Shown here piece by piece: positions 1 to 6,170 of a stretch of DNA of 17,669 nucleotides. The notes beneath the pieces are model-generated. The model ran no database searches and was not told the DNA's origin. It worked only from the letters and a program-made list of their open reading frames with translations. A program made the translations under genes and the position numbers. The stretch is from CAXQZU01 sp964228555 (GTDB lineage Bacteria; Planctomycetota; PLA2; JAEUHO01), in the NCBI GenBank assembly GCA_964228555.1, contig CAXQZU010000028.1, positions 1 to 17,669 on the forward strand, given 5' to 3'. The number at the start of each line of letters is the position of its first letter. Positions within the stretch are counted from its first letter, which is position 1.

Positions 1-93
1 GCCACGTCCTCCCCGGCTTCCGCGCCGGCGCCGGCGCGGCGCACCCTCGTCGGGGTGCGGTGCGGGCGAGCCCGCGTCAGGATTCGAAGTCAT
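1..93 (-). CDS. 5' end of a leftward gene, Arg/Gly-rich N-terminus (partial)
   Basis: An open frame starts at an ATG (93-91) and runs off the left edge without a stop. The 31 visible residues start MTSNPDAGSPAPHPDEGAP and continue into an RRRRRGSRGGRG-like stretch. This is a disordered, basic, Arg/Gly-rich N-terminus of a kind common in nucleic-acid-binding proteins, but no domain is visible and no function is assigned. The start is supported mainly by a TACCCT hexamer (107-102) ending 8 nt upstream, the arrangement seen before several other genes here. No Shine-Dalgarno sequence is present. Because only the low-complexity start is seen, the call could be chance coding in GC-rich DNA. Confidence 0.45.
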   Translation of the reverse strand, partial: MTSNPDAGSPAPHPDEGAPRRRRRGSRGGRG

Positions 94-101
94 CGCAGGC
101 G

Positions 102-107
102 AGGGTA
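102..107 (-). promoter_or_regulatory. -10 element TACCCT for the leftward gene starting at 93
   Basis: TACCCT on the minus strand ends 8 nt before the ATG at 93. Standard sigma-70 geometry places the transcription start about 2 nt before the start codon, so the mRNA would be nearly leaderless. No clear -35 box is visible. Confidence 0.4.
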
Positions 108-267
108 CCGCCGGGCGCAGGGTGGGCCCCCTTCCGCCCCGGCGTGCGCGCGGCCTCCCCCATCGGCGCCTGTCCGCGCGATGTTCGCCTGCCCGCAGGC
201 CGCGACCGGCGCGGGCCGTCCACAGGTGGCGGCCCGTCCCGGCTGGGCGCCCGCAAGGCGTGCGTGC

Positions 268-273
268 TACAAC
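268..273 (+). promoter_or_regulatory. possible extended -10 element of the tRNA-Ser gene
   Basis: TACAAC preceded by TGC (extended -10 form) lies 18 nt upstream of the tRNA, predicting a start near 280 and a short 5' leader. It lacks the final T of the TANNNT pattern and has no obvious -35, so support is weak. Otherwise 94-291 shows nothing I can identify. Confidence 0.3.
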
Positions 274-291
274 CCTGCCCTCGCACCTCGC

Positions 292-381
<90 letters not shown>

Positions 382-391
382 TGTTCTTCCT

Positions 392-418
392 GGCCCGGCT
401 GCGCGTGATGCGCGGGCC
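392..418 (+). terminator. hairpin just downstream of tRNA-Ser, possible terminator
   Basis: An imperfect hairpin (GGCCC 392-396 with GGGCC 414-418, inner GCGC/GCGC around GTGAT, four unpaired bases on the 5' side) starts 11 nt after the tRNA. There is no U-tract, so termination is only a possibility; in GC-rich DNA such hairpins also arise by chance. Confidence 0.3.
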
Positions 419-461
419 CGGCGGCGGGCGTGCTCCGACGGCCGGCAGCCACGCCCTGCGC

Positions 462-467
462 TAGGCT
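462..467 (+). promoter_or_regulatory. -10 element TAGGCT, leaderless start of the GH18-like gene
   Basis: TAGGCT ends exactly 6 nt before the GTG at 474, so the usual 7-nt distance from the -10 end puts the transcription start on the G of the start codon. No Shine-Dalgarno sequence precedes the GTG. Confidence 0.5.
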
Positions 468-473
468 GCGCGC

Positions 474-1454
474 GTGCGCCACCTGCTCGCCCCGCTGGCC
501 GCTTGCGGCCTGTTCCTGCTGGCCTGCGGCGGAGGAGGCGGGGGCAGCCCGCCCGTGCCCGGCCCGCCGCCGCCCGAGCCGCCGGCCGCCGCACGCGAGG
601 TGATGGGCTGGGTACCGCCCTATGGTCTGGCCGCCTGCCAGGCGGCGGTGACCGCCGACTTCGGCGACCACGACGTGCAGGACGGGCTGACACGCGTGGG
701 CCTGCAGTTCTGGGTGCCGCGCAACGACGGCACGCTCAAGTACGCCGACCACGAGGCGACCACGCCCGGCGACAGCGACGTGGCGTGGTGGAAGGCATGG
801 GCGCAGCCGCGGGGCATCGAGGTGCTGCTCACGGTCTACAACAACGTGGGCAGCGGCTGGGACTGGCCGCTTGCGCGCGCCGCCTTTGCCACGCACCGCG
901 CCACCTTCGTGGCTGCGCTGCTGGCCGAGCTGGACCGGCTGGGCCTCGACGGCATCGACCTCGACCTCGAGGGCCTCGGCGACCTGGACGGCGACCGCGC
1001 GGCCTATGCCGCCTTCGTGGCCGAGCTCTCGGCCGGCCTCAAGGTGCGCGGCAAGCTGCTTACCGTGGACTCGTTCCACTACATCTGGAATGGGCCCAAC
1101 CAGTCGTGGTGGCCCGACTGGGTCGGCAAGGTGGACACCATCCACGCCATGGGCTACGACGACCTCTACGAGGGCGGCAGCCTCTACCAGCCCTACTCCT
1201 TCCAGCAGTCCACGGGCGTGGCGGCCGGATTCCCCGCCTCGGCCATCCTGATGGGCCTGCCCACCTACGTCGACAGCTGGGGCACCTCCTCGGGGCGCGG
1301 CACCGGCGCGCTGGCGCACGTGCAGGAAGCGCGCCTCGATCTCGACGGGCCGGCGGGCATCGCGCTCTGGGACCTACGACTCACCGCACCTGCGTGGCGC
1401 GACGCCACGCTGTGGGCCGAGCTGGCCGCGCTCAAGGCGGGCGACGCACCCTGA
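474..1454 (+). CDS. GH18-like (chitinase-fold) lipoprotein
   Basis: A 326-residue protein, probably an exported glycan-active or glycan-binding enzyme. Residues 1-18 form a lipoprotein signal with lipobox LLAC (Cys18), followed by a glycine run and a Pro-rich linker (about 19-40). The rest resembles the TIM barrel of glycoside hydrolase family 18: the DGxDxDxE signature reads DGIDLDLE at 159-166, so E166 is the expected catalytic acid and D162/D164 its partners. Other barrel-like segments are VMGWVPPYG near 43 and IHAMGYDDLYEGG in the second half, which contains the Met-Gly-Tyr-Asp pattern seen at strand six of GH18 enzymes. The substrate cannot be deduced; chitin, peptidoglycan or other GlcNAc polymers are possible. 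The GTG start is chosen because it gives a complete lipoprotein signal and lies 6 nt after a -10 hexamer. Confidence 0.85.
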   Translation: MRHLLAPLAACGLFLLACGGGGGGSPPVPGPPPPEPPAAAREVMGWVPPYGLAACQAAVTADFGDHDVQDGLTRVGLQFWVPRNDGTLKYADHEATTPGDSDVAWWKAWAQPRGIEVLLTVYNNVGSGWDWPLARAAFATHRATFVAALLAELDRLGLDGIDLDLEGLGDLDGDRAAYAAFVAELSAGLKVRGKLLTVDSFHYIWNGPNQSWWPDWVGKVDTIHAMGYDDLYEGGSLYQPYSFQQSTGVAAGFPASAILMGLPTYVDSWGTSSGRGTGALAHVQEARLDLDGPAGIALWDLRLTAPAWRDATLWAELAALKAGDAP

Positions 1455-1473
1455 GCGGCTCGCGCGCTGCGCG

Positions 1474-2559
1474 CTAGCGCCCGGGACGCTGGCCGGGCGG
1501 CGGGCCGCCCGGATCGGTGACGGGCACCTCGGTCTTCCACTCCACGCCGGCACGACGACCTTCGGCGATGAGCTCGCGCGCGTCCTTGCGGCCCGGGTCG
1601 TGCCTGGCCAGCGCGGTGGACAGTGCCTTCTCCAGCGCCGCCGGGGTGGCCTCGGTGGCCTGCGCCAGCACCTTGCCCTCCAGGCCGAAGGCGTCGGGCT
1701 GCACCAGCACCAGCGTGGCGCCGGCCTCGACGCCCGCGACGCCCTTGATCTCGGAGGTGGCCTTGGCCGGCGCCCAGGTGAAGCGCCCACGGAAGGCCTC
1801 CGACCACGCCAGCGGCCGCAGCGACTTCTCGAGCGCCGCGCGGCTGGCCTCGTCGCGCGCCACCACCACGGCCCGCGGCAGCATGTCGCAAGCGGCCGCA
1901 TCCAGCGCGCGGCGCACGTCCACGCAATGCGGCAGCGCGCCGGGCTGGGACGTGGCGGCGTCCTTGGCCGGGTAGCGCCGGCGCGCCTCGGCCATCTCCT
2001 CGACCATGGCCTCGACGGCCAGCAGGCCGCTGCCGCCGTAGACCATGCCCGGGGCGCGGCCGGTGCGCGACAGGCGCGTGCTGCCGTCGGGGCCCAGCAG
2101 CGCGTAGACGGTGTTCTCCAGCGCCCCGCTGCGGCCGCGGAACAGCGACTCGAGCAGCTGCGCCTCGCCGGCGTCTTCGTAGGTCAGCAGGCGCACGCAC
2201 ACGAAGTCACGCGACACGCGCACCACGGTGCTGTCGGACAGGAAACTCCTGTCCATCTCTTGCTTGCCGGGTCACCAGACGCCGGAGATGCCGTGGCAGT
2301 GCGGCGCGGCCGACACCAGCAGGATGGGCTTGCCCGTGCGCTGGGCCTCGGCCTTGGCCCCTTCCCAGGTGCCGTACCAGGCGATGGCGTCGCGCTTGGC
2401 GGCCGGCACGCCGCTGCCCACCACCTCGCCCTGCGGCCCGCGCCCGCCGCCAGGCGCTCCGGAGGGCGGCTCGGCGCCGGCCGGCGCCAGCGTGCCCGTG
2501 CCGGCGGCCAGCAGCGGCAGGGCGAGGAAGGCGGCACGCAGGAGGTGCAGCGGCTTCAT
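1474..2559 (-). CDS. candidate exported thioredoxin-fold selenoprotein (UGA = Sec96)
   Basis: Read as one gene, this encodes 361 residues with an in-frame TGA (2274-2272) at codon 96. Residues 1-29 are a signal peptide (LLRAAFLALPLLAAG core), followed by a Gly/Pro linker. A thioredoxin-like segment follows, with KPILLVSAAPHC at 77-88: Cys88 sits at the N-terminal redox-Cys position of a thioredoxin. The TGA comes eight residues later (GVW-U-PGKQ), and the fold continues without a break into SFLSD and the strand FVCVRL (119-124). A second thioredoxin-like region seems to occupy about 190-320, and the tail is Pro/Gly-rich. The start has a clear GGAGA ribosome site 6 nt upstream. A hairpin fitting bacterial SECIS rules follows the TGA. 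The family is not recognised beyond its fold. Alternatives are a nonsense mutation, a sequencing error, or a separate 260-residue gene starting at ATG 2256; that gene would lack a signal peptide and the first half of its fold. Confidence 0.72.
2236..2254 (-). promoter_or_regulatory. candidate bacterial SECIS hairpin of the gene at 1474-2559
   Basis: In the mRNA sense, GGACAGGA pairs perfectly with UCCUGUCC around the loop GUU (8 bp), extendable by a U-G wobble at the base. If the top A-U pair opens, the loop is AGUUU. The stem begins 17 nt after the UGA and the loop G lies about 25 nt after it. The published bacterial SECIS model asks for a loop 16-37 nt from the UGA and a G among the first two loop bases; both hold. 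The hairpin buries the G of the only plausible alternative start codon (ATG 2256). Confidence 0.7.
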
Positions 2560-2565
2560 GGCAGG

Positions 2566-2570
2566 TCTCC
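2566..2570 (-). promoter_or_regulatory. ribosome binding site GGAGA fixing the selenoprotein start
   Basis: GGAGA lies 6 nt upstream of the ATG at 2559 and decides this start. A TACAAG hexamer (2588-2583) a little further upstream could be a -10, giving a leader of about 17 nt. The internal ATG at 2256 has no comparable site. Confidence 0.6.
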
Positions 2571-2607
2571 AGGGGTCCTTGCCTTGTACCCCCGCCCCGC
2601 AGCGGGG

Positions 2608-2626
2608 TAGCGCCGGCGCGGCGCTA
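2608..2626 (-). terminator. hairpin at the 3' end of the ATP-grasp gene 2624-3496
   Basis: A perfect 7-bp inverted repeat (TAGCGCC and GGCGCTA around a 5-base loop) overlaps the stop codon at 2626-2624. A second small CCCCG/CGGGG hairpin follows. No U-tract is present, so it may only attenuate transcription into the selenoprotein gene 64 nt downstream. Confidence 0.35.
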
Positions 2627-3496
2627 GGCCCGGCAGAGGCGCAGGGCCACGGCCTGCGCCAGCCGCACGGCGCCCGCGGGGCCCTCGCCGAAGAACAGGA
2701 AGGGCTCCACCTGCTCCAGCTCCATGAGCAGCAGGCGGCCCTCGCGCACGATGCCGTCCACGCGCGCGTAGAGGCCGGGCTCGGGCGCCGCGGCCAGCAC
2801 GGCGCGCGCCTGCTCCAGCAGCGCGGGCGTGGGCTCCATCGCCACGTGCGTGCCGCCGTGCGTCCACTGCACGCGCCAGTCGCCGGGCTTGGCGCGCTTG
2901 CGCACCGCATGGCTGTAGCGGCCCTCGAAGAACACCAGCGAGACCTCGCCCTCGGCCTCGATCTCGGGCAGGAAGGGCTGGGCCAGCAGCGCACCGCCGG
3001 ACAGCACCTCGGCGAAGGCGGCGCCCGCTCCGGCCACCTGGTGCGCGCGCAGGCGGTGCGTGCGCCAGGCCCCGCCCGAGACGGCCGGCTTGACCACCAC
3101 CTCGTCCCAGCCCATGGCCGCCACGCGCGCCTGCGCCTCGGGCACGGCCGTGCCCTCGGGCACGACCAGCGTGGGCGGGATCGCGACGCCCCGCGCAGCG
3201 AGGTCGTGCAGGTAGCGCTTGTCGCCGTTCCAGCGCACGAGCGAGGGTGGGTTCCACGTGCGCACGCCGGCCCGCTCGAGGCCCGCCAGCCACGGGAAGA
3301 ACTCGCCCGGCCGCTCGTAGTAGTCCCACACCGAGCGCAGCAGCACGGCGTCGAAGGCCGTCCAGTCGCGCGGCGCGTCCCACACGGCCACCTCGACGGC
3401 CACGCCGCGTGCCTCCAGCGCCGACACCAGCGGCAGGTCGTCCTCCAGCAGGCGCGGGTAGGCGGAGCAGGTGGCGATGGCGAGGCGCGCGGTCAC
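2624..3496 (-). CDS. ATP-grasp ligase-like protein
   Basis: A 290-residue cytosolic protein with an ATP-grasp layout like RimK/glutathione-synthetase-type ligases, which join a carboxylate to an amine with ATP. The N-terminal half has RSVWDYY and RTWNPPSLVRWNGDKRYL, patterns seen in uncharacterised ATP-grasp proteins and in the cycloserine-ligase type. VVVKPAVSGG gives the ATP-binding Lys136. The metal-binding end has D247 and ELE (E259, E261). These are the same positions as D247, D259 and N261 in the divergent neighbour, which suggests paralogy. The substrate is unknown. The GTG start at 3496 lies 7 nt after a TACCAT hexamer and has no Shine-Dalgarno. It could be co-transcribed with the selenoprotein gene downstream. 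Confidence 0.8.
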   Translation of the reverse strand: MTARLAIATCSAYPRLLEDDLPLVSALEARGVAVEVAVWDAPRDWTAFDAVLLRSVWDYYERPGEFFPWLAGLERAGVRTWNPPSLVRWNGDKRYLHDLAARGVAIPPTLVVPEGTAVPEAQARVAAMGWDEVVVKPAVSGGAWRTHRLRAHQVAGAGAAFAEVLSGGALLAQPFLPEIEAEGEVSLVFFEGRYSHAVRKRAKPGDWRVQWTHGGTHVAMEPTPALLEQARAVLAAAPEPGLYARVDGIVREGRLLLMELEQVEPFLFFGEGPAGAVRLAQAVALRLCRA

Positions 3497-3503
3497 GCAC
3501 GCG

Positions 3504-3509
3504 ATGGTA
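3504..3509 (-). promoter_or_regulatory. -10 element TACCAT, near-leaderless start at 3496
   Basis: TACCAT on the minus strand ends 7 nt before the GTG at 3496, predicting a 5' leader of about one base. It shares a 37-bp intergenic gap with the opposing promoter at 3522-3527. Confidence 0.5.
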
Positions 3510-3521
3510 CGGCGCCTCGCC

Positions 3522-3527
3522 TAGACT
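3522..3527 (+). promoter_or_regulatory. -10 element TAGACT, leaderless start at 3534
   Basis: TAGACT ends exactly 6 nt before the GTG at 3534, so transcription should start on the start codon. It is separated from the opposing -10 by only 12 bp. Confidence 0.5.
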
Positions 3528-3533
3528 CGACGC

Positions 3534-4433
3534 GTGCCCGGCCCCGACATCGATGCCTACACCGAGCACGCCAGCAAGCTGGCCCGCTCGCCCCACTACA
3601 TGCTGCGTCGCGCGCTGGCGGTGCTGGAGGCTCGCGGACGGAGGTGGCGGCAGGTGGCTGCGCCTCGCGCAGGACATGCCCCGGGCCTCGCCCACGACCC
3701 CGCGCCGCTGGCCGTGGTGCACGTGGACCTGAGCGTGGTGCCTCCCGGCTGCACGCCCCCGCCCGGCCGGCACGCCAGCACGCTCAATGCGGCGGCCCTC
3801 GACATCCGCCGCACGCGCTACACGCAGGCGCGCCTGCTGCCCGGCGACGCCTGGCGCGGGCCGGTGATCGTGAAGAGCGTGCTCAACCACCGCGGGCTGC
3901 CCGAGCACGTGCACCGCCGGCACGTGGAGGCCGGCTACCGCTGGCGGCAGCGCTTGCTGCGGCTGGCGGGCATCGACGGCACGGCCCGGGCATGCCCGCC
4001 GTACGCGATCTATCGCGACGCCGACGAGGTCCCGCCACGCACGTGGGCTGACCCGGACCTGCTGGTGGAGCGCTTCCTGCCGGGCGCCATCGCGGTGCCG
4101 GTCGTGAAGCACCGCTGGGACTTCCTGCTCGACGTGGACGTGCGCAAGCGCTCCACCTTCAGCACGTTGCGCTGCGAGCCGGGCTCGGTGCTGCACATGG
4201 AGCCCTTCGATCACGTGCCCGAGGCCGTGCGGCGCGTGCGGCACGGCCTGGGCCTCGAGATGGGCTCGATCGACTTCTTCGTGGTGGACGGCGAGGCCTT
4301 CGTGATCGATGCCAACAAGACCACCACCGCCGACGAGAGCCTGGAGCGACGCTTCCCCTTCGTGGCCCGCTACATGCACGCGATCGGCGAGCGTGTCGTG
4401 GCGGCCGCGCAGGCCGGGCGCTGGCACGCCTAG
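3534..4433 (+). CDS. RimK/glutathione-synthetase-like ATP-grasp protein
   Basis: A 299-residue protein of unknown substrate. The ATP-grasp fold is indicated by GPVIVKSVLNHRG (Lys114, phosphate/adenine side), LVERFLPG in the middle and GSIDFFVVDGEAFVIDANKT at the end, where D247, D259 and N261 are the expected Mg-ATP ligands. A segment HVDLSVVPPG near 63-72 recurs as HVDLTITPSD in the third ATP-grasp-like protein (12890-13798), so those two are paralogs. It probably catalyses an ATP-dependent carboxylate-amine/thiol ligation in the cytosol. It is divergent from another ATP-grasp gene across 37 bp, which hints at joint regulation or a linked pathway. The GTG start is supported by the -10 hexamer 6 nt upstream. 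Confidence 0.75.
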   Translation: MPGPDIDAYTEHASKLARSPHYMLRRALAVLEARGRRWRQVAAPRAGHAPGLAHDPAPLAVVHVDLSVVPPGCTPPPGRHASTLNAAALDIRRTRYTQARLLPGDAWRGPVIVKSVLNHRGLPEHVHRRHVEAGYRWRQRLLRLAGIDGTARACPPYAIYRDADEVPPRTWADPDLLVERFLPGAIAVPVVKHRWDFLLDVDVRKRSTFSTLRCEPGSVLHMEPFDHVPEAVRRVRHGLGLEMGSIDFFVVDGEAFVIDANKTTTADESLERRFPFVARYMHAIGERVVAAAQAGRWHA

Positions 4434-4470
4434 CACGCCGTGCGCGCGCGCTGCGGCCCGTGGGCCCGGC

Positions 4471-5568
4471 TCAGCGTCCGGCGACCAGCCGCTCCACGGC
4501 AGCGAGGCGCCGGTCTCGCTCGGCGGCGGTGGCCGCCACCACGGTGACGTGGCCCAGCTTGCGGCGTGCGCGCGGCTCCTTGCCGTAGAGGTGCACGTGC
4601 GCGCCCTCCAGCGCCAGCAGCGCCTCCAGCGGCGGCACGGTGCCCACGAGGTTGACCATGCCCGCGTGCCCGCGCGCGGCCGTGGAGCCCAGCGGCAGGC
4701 CCAGCCCGGCACGCAGGTGGTTCTCGAACTGGCTGGTCTCCGCGCCCTCGATGGTCCAGTGGCCGGAGTTGTGCACGCGCGGGGCCATCTCGTTGGCCAG
4801 CAGCCGCCCGCCCTCCTCGAACATCTCCAGCGCCATCACGCCCACGAAGCCAAGGTCCTCCACCAGGCGCGTGACGTGGCCTCGCGCGGCCTCCTCCAGC
4901 CCCGGCGCGAGGCCGGTCGCCGGCGCCCTCGACACGTGCAGGATGCCCTCGCGGTGCACGTTCTCCACCAGCGGCCACATGCGCACCTCGCCCTGCGGCG
5001 TGCGCACGGCGAGGGCCGACAGCTCGCGCGTGAAGGGCACGAGCCGCTCCATCACCAGTCCCGTGCCCAGCGTGGCCAGCGCACGACGTGCCTCCTCCTC
5101 GGTGCGCACCACGGCCTGGCCCTTGCCGTCGTAGCCCGAGCGGCGCGTCTTGAGGACGGCGGGCAGGCCGACGGTGGCCAGCGCCGCCGCCAGCGAGGCC
5201 GGGTCGTCCACCGCCGCGTGCGCGGCCACGGGGATGCCCAGCCGCTGGAAGTGCGCCTTCTCGCGCAGGCGGTCGCTGCCCTCGGCCAGCGCGCGCGCGG
5301 GCGGGAACACGCTCGCGGAGCGCCCCACGCGCTCCAGCGCCGGCACGGGCACGTTCTCGAACTCGAAGGTGACGTGCGACAGTCCCGCCACGAAGCGGTC
5401 GAGGGCGGCAGCGTCCTCGTAGCGCCCCACGTGCAGCTCCCCCACCGCCGCGCCGGGCGGCTGGGTGGCGGGGTCGAGGAAGCGCAGCGCGATGTCCAGC
5501 GGGCGACCCGCCTGCGCCAGCATCCGTCCCAGCTGGCCGGCCCCCAGGCAGCCGACAGTGCGCGTCAC
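4471..5568 (-). CDS. purK: N5-carboxyaminoimidazole ribonucleotide synthase PurK
   Basis: PurK uses ATP and bicarbonate to convert AIR to N5-CAIR in de novo purine synthesis. The 365-residue length is typical. The N-terminus GCLGAGQLGRMLAQAG is the hallmark start of the PurK pre-ATP-grasp domain. HVTFEFENVP, the central VLKTRRSGYDGKGQ loop (ATP-grasp glycine-rich loop with Lys) and LANEMAPRVHNSGHWTIEG are all diagnostic; the last carries the metal- and substrate-binding E/N residues. The GTG start overlaps the purE stop (GTGA at 5568-5565), so translation is probably coupled. The product feeds directly into PurE. Confidence 0.96.
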   Translation of the reverse strand: MTRTVGCLGAGQLGRMLAQAGRPLDIALRFLDPATQPPGAAVGELHVGRYEDAAALDRFVAGLSHVTFEFENVPVPALERVGRSASVFPPARALAEGSDRLREKAHFQRLGIPVAAHAAVDDPASLAAALATVGLPAVLKTRRSGYDGKGQAVVRTEEEARRALATLGTGLVMERLVPFTRELSALAVRTPQGEVRMWPLVENVHREGILHVSRAPATGLAPGLEEAARGHVTRLVEDLGFVGVMALEMFEEGGRLLANEMAPRVHNSGHWTIEGAETSQFENHLRAGLGLPLGSTAARGHAGMVNLVGTVPPLEALLALEGAHVHLYGKEPRARRKLGHVTVVAATAAERDRRLAAVERLVAGR

Positions 5569-6083
5569 GGCTGTACCCGCGGGTCGGGATGGTCCAGCAC
5601 GTCCTGCGCGCGGCGCGCGCGCTCGGCCTCGAGGCGCTTGCGCAGGTCGGGCCGCGCCAGCGCCAGCACCTGCGCCGCCAGCAGGGCGGCGTTGATGGCA
5701 CCGGCCTTGCCCACCGCCAGGGTGCCCACCGGGATGCCCGCCGGCATCTGCGCGATGGAGAGCAGGGCGTCCACGCCCTGCAGGTGGCCCACGGGCACGG
5801 GCACGCCCAGCACGGGCAGGTGCGTCTTGCTGGCCGTCATGCCCGGCAGGTGCGCGGCACCGCCGGCGCCCGCGATCAGCACCTGCAGCCCACGCTGGGC
5901 CGCCGAGGATGCGTACTCGAAGAGCAGGTCGGGCGTGCGGTGGGCGGAGACGACGCGCGACTCGTAGGGGATCCCCAGCGTGTCGAGCATCGCGCCGGCG
6001 TGCTGCAGCACGTCCCAGTCGCTGCGCGAGCCCATGATGAGGCCCACCAGCGGGGCGGCGACGGGCGCGGGGGCGGGGCTCAT
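5565..6083 (-). CDS. purE: N5-carboxyaminoimidazole ribonucleotide mutase PurE (class I)
   Basis: PurE rearranges N5-CAIR to CAIR, the step after PurK. The protein has 172 residues. GSRSDWDVL near 18-26 is the phosphate-binding start of PurE, SAHRTP (46-51) carries the catalytic His48, and GGAAHLPGM plus the region LPVLGVPV are conserved class I features. The ATG at 6083 has a GGAGG ribosome site 5 nt upstream. An ATG at 6107 in the same frame lies upstream of the start predicted from a TAGGGT hexamer and is rejected. It is first in the purE-purK operon. Confidence 0.96.
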   Translation of the reverse strand: MSPAPAPVAAPLVGLIMGSRSDWDVLQHAGAMLDTLGIPYESRVVSAHRTPDLLFEYASSAAQRGLQVLIAGAGGAAHLPGMTASKTHLPVLGVPVPVGHLQGVDALLSIAQMPAGIPVGTLAVGKAGAINAALLAAQVLALARPDLRKRLEAERARRAQDVLDHPDPRVQP

Positions 6084-6110
6084 CGGGACCTCCAGCCGGT
6101 CAGGCATCCG

Positions 6111-6116
6111 ACCCTA
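6111..6116 (-). promoter_or_regulatory. -10 element TAGGGT of the purEK operon
   Basis: TAGGGT predicts a transcription start near 6104 and a 21-nt leader carrying GGAGG 5 nt before the purE ATG. This gives a contrast to the leaderless genes: here a leader and a ribosome site occur together. No purine riboswitch would fit in the leader. Confidence 0.4.
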
Positions 6117-6170
6117 GCGCAGGAGCGTGCCCTGTCCACGGAATCCATCCACCGCGCCCATCCAGCAGGC

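Noticed and set aside
40..59. CGCACCC/GGGTGCG hairpin near the left edge as a terminator
   Set aside because: It lies inside the likely leftward coding sequence and has no U-tract, so it is probably coincidental.
1454..1480. GCGC-rich inverted repeats between the GH18 and selenoprotein genes as a bidirectional terminator
   Set aside because: Self-complementary GCGC runs are everywhere in this DNA; no single stable stem or U-tract stands out.
1474..2256. Independent 260-residue gene starting at ATG 2256
   Set aside because: It would begin in the middle of a thioredoxin-like fold, lacks a signal peptide and a good ribosome site, and its start codon is partly inside the SECIS-like stem; the fused selenoprotein reading explains more.
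2556..4712. Long minus-strand open frame (718 codons)
   Set aside because: It crosses the divergent ATP-grasp pair and purK in the wrong frames and lacks any domain.
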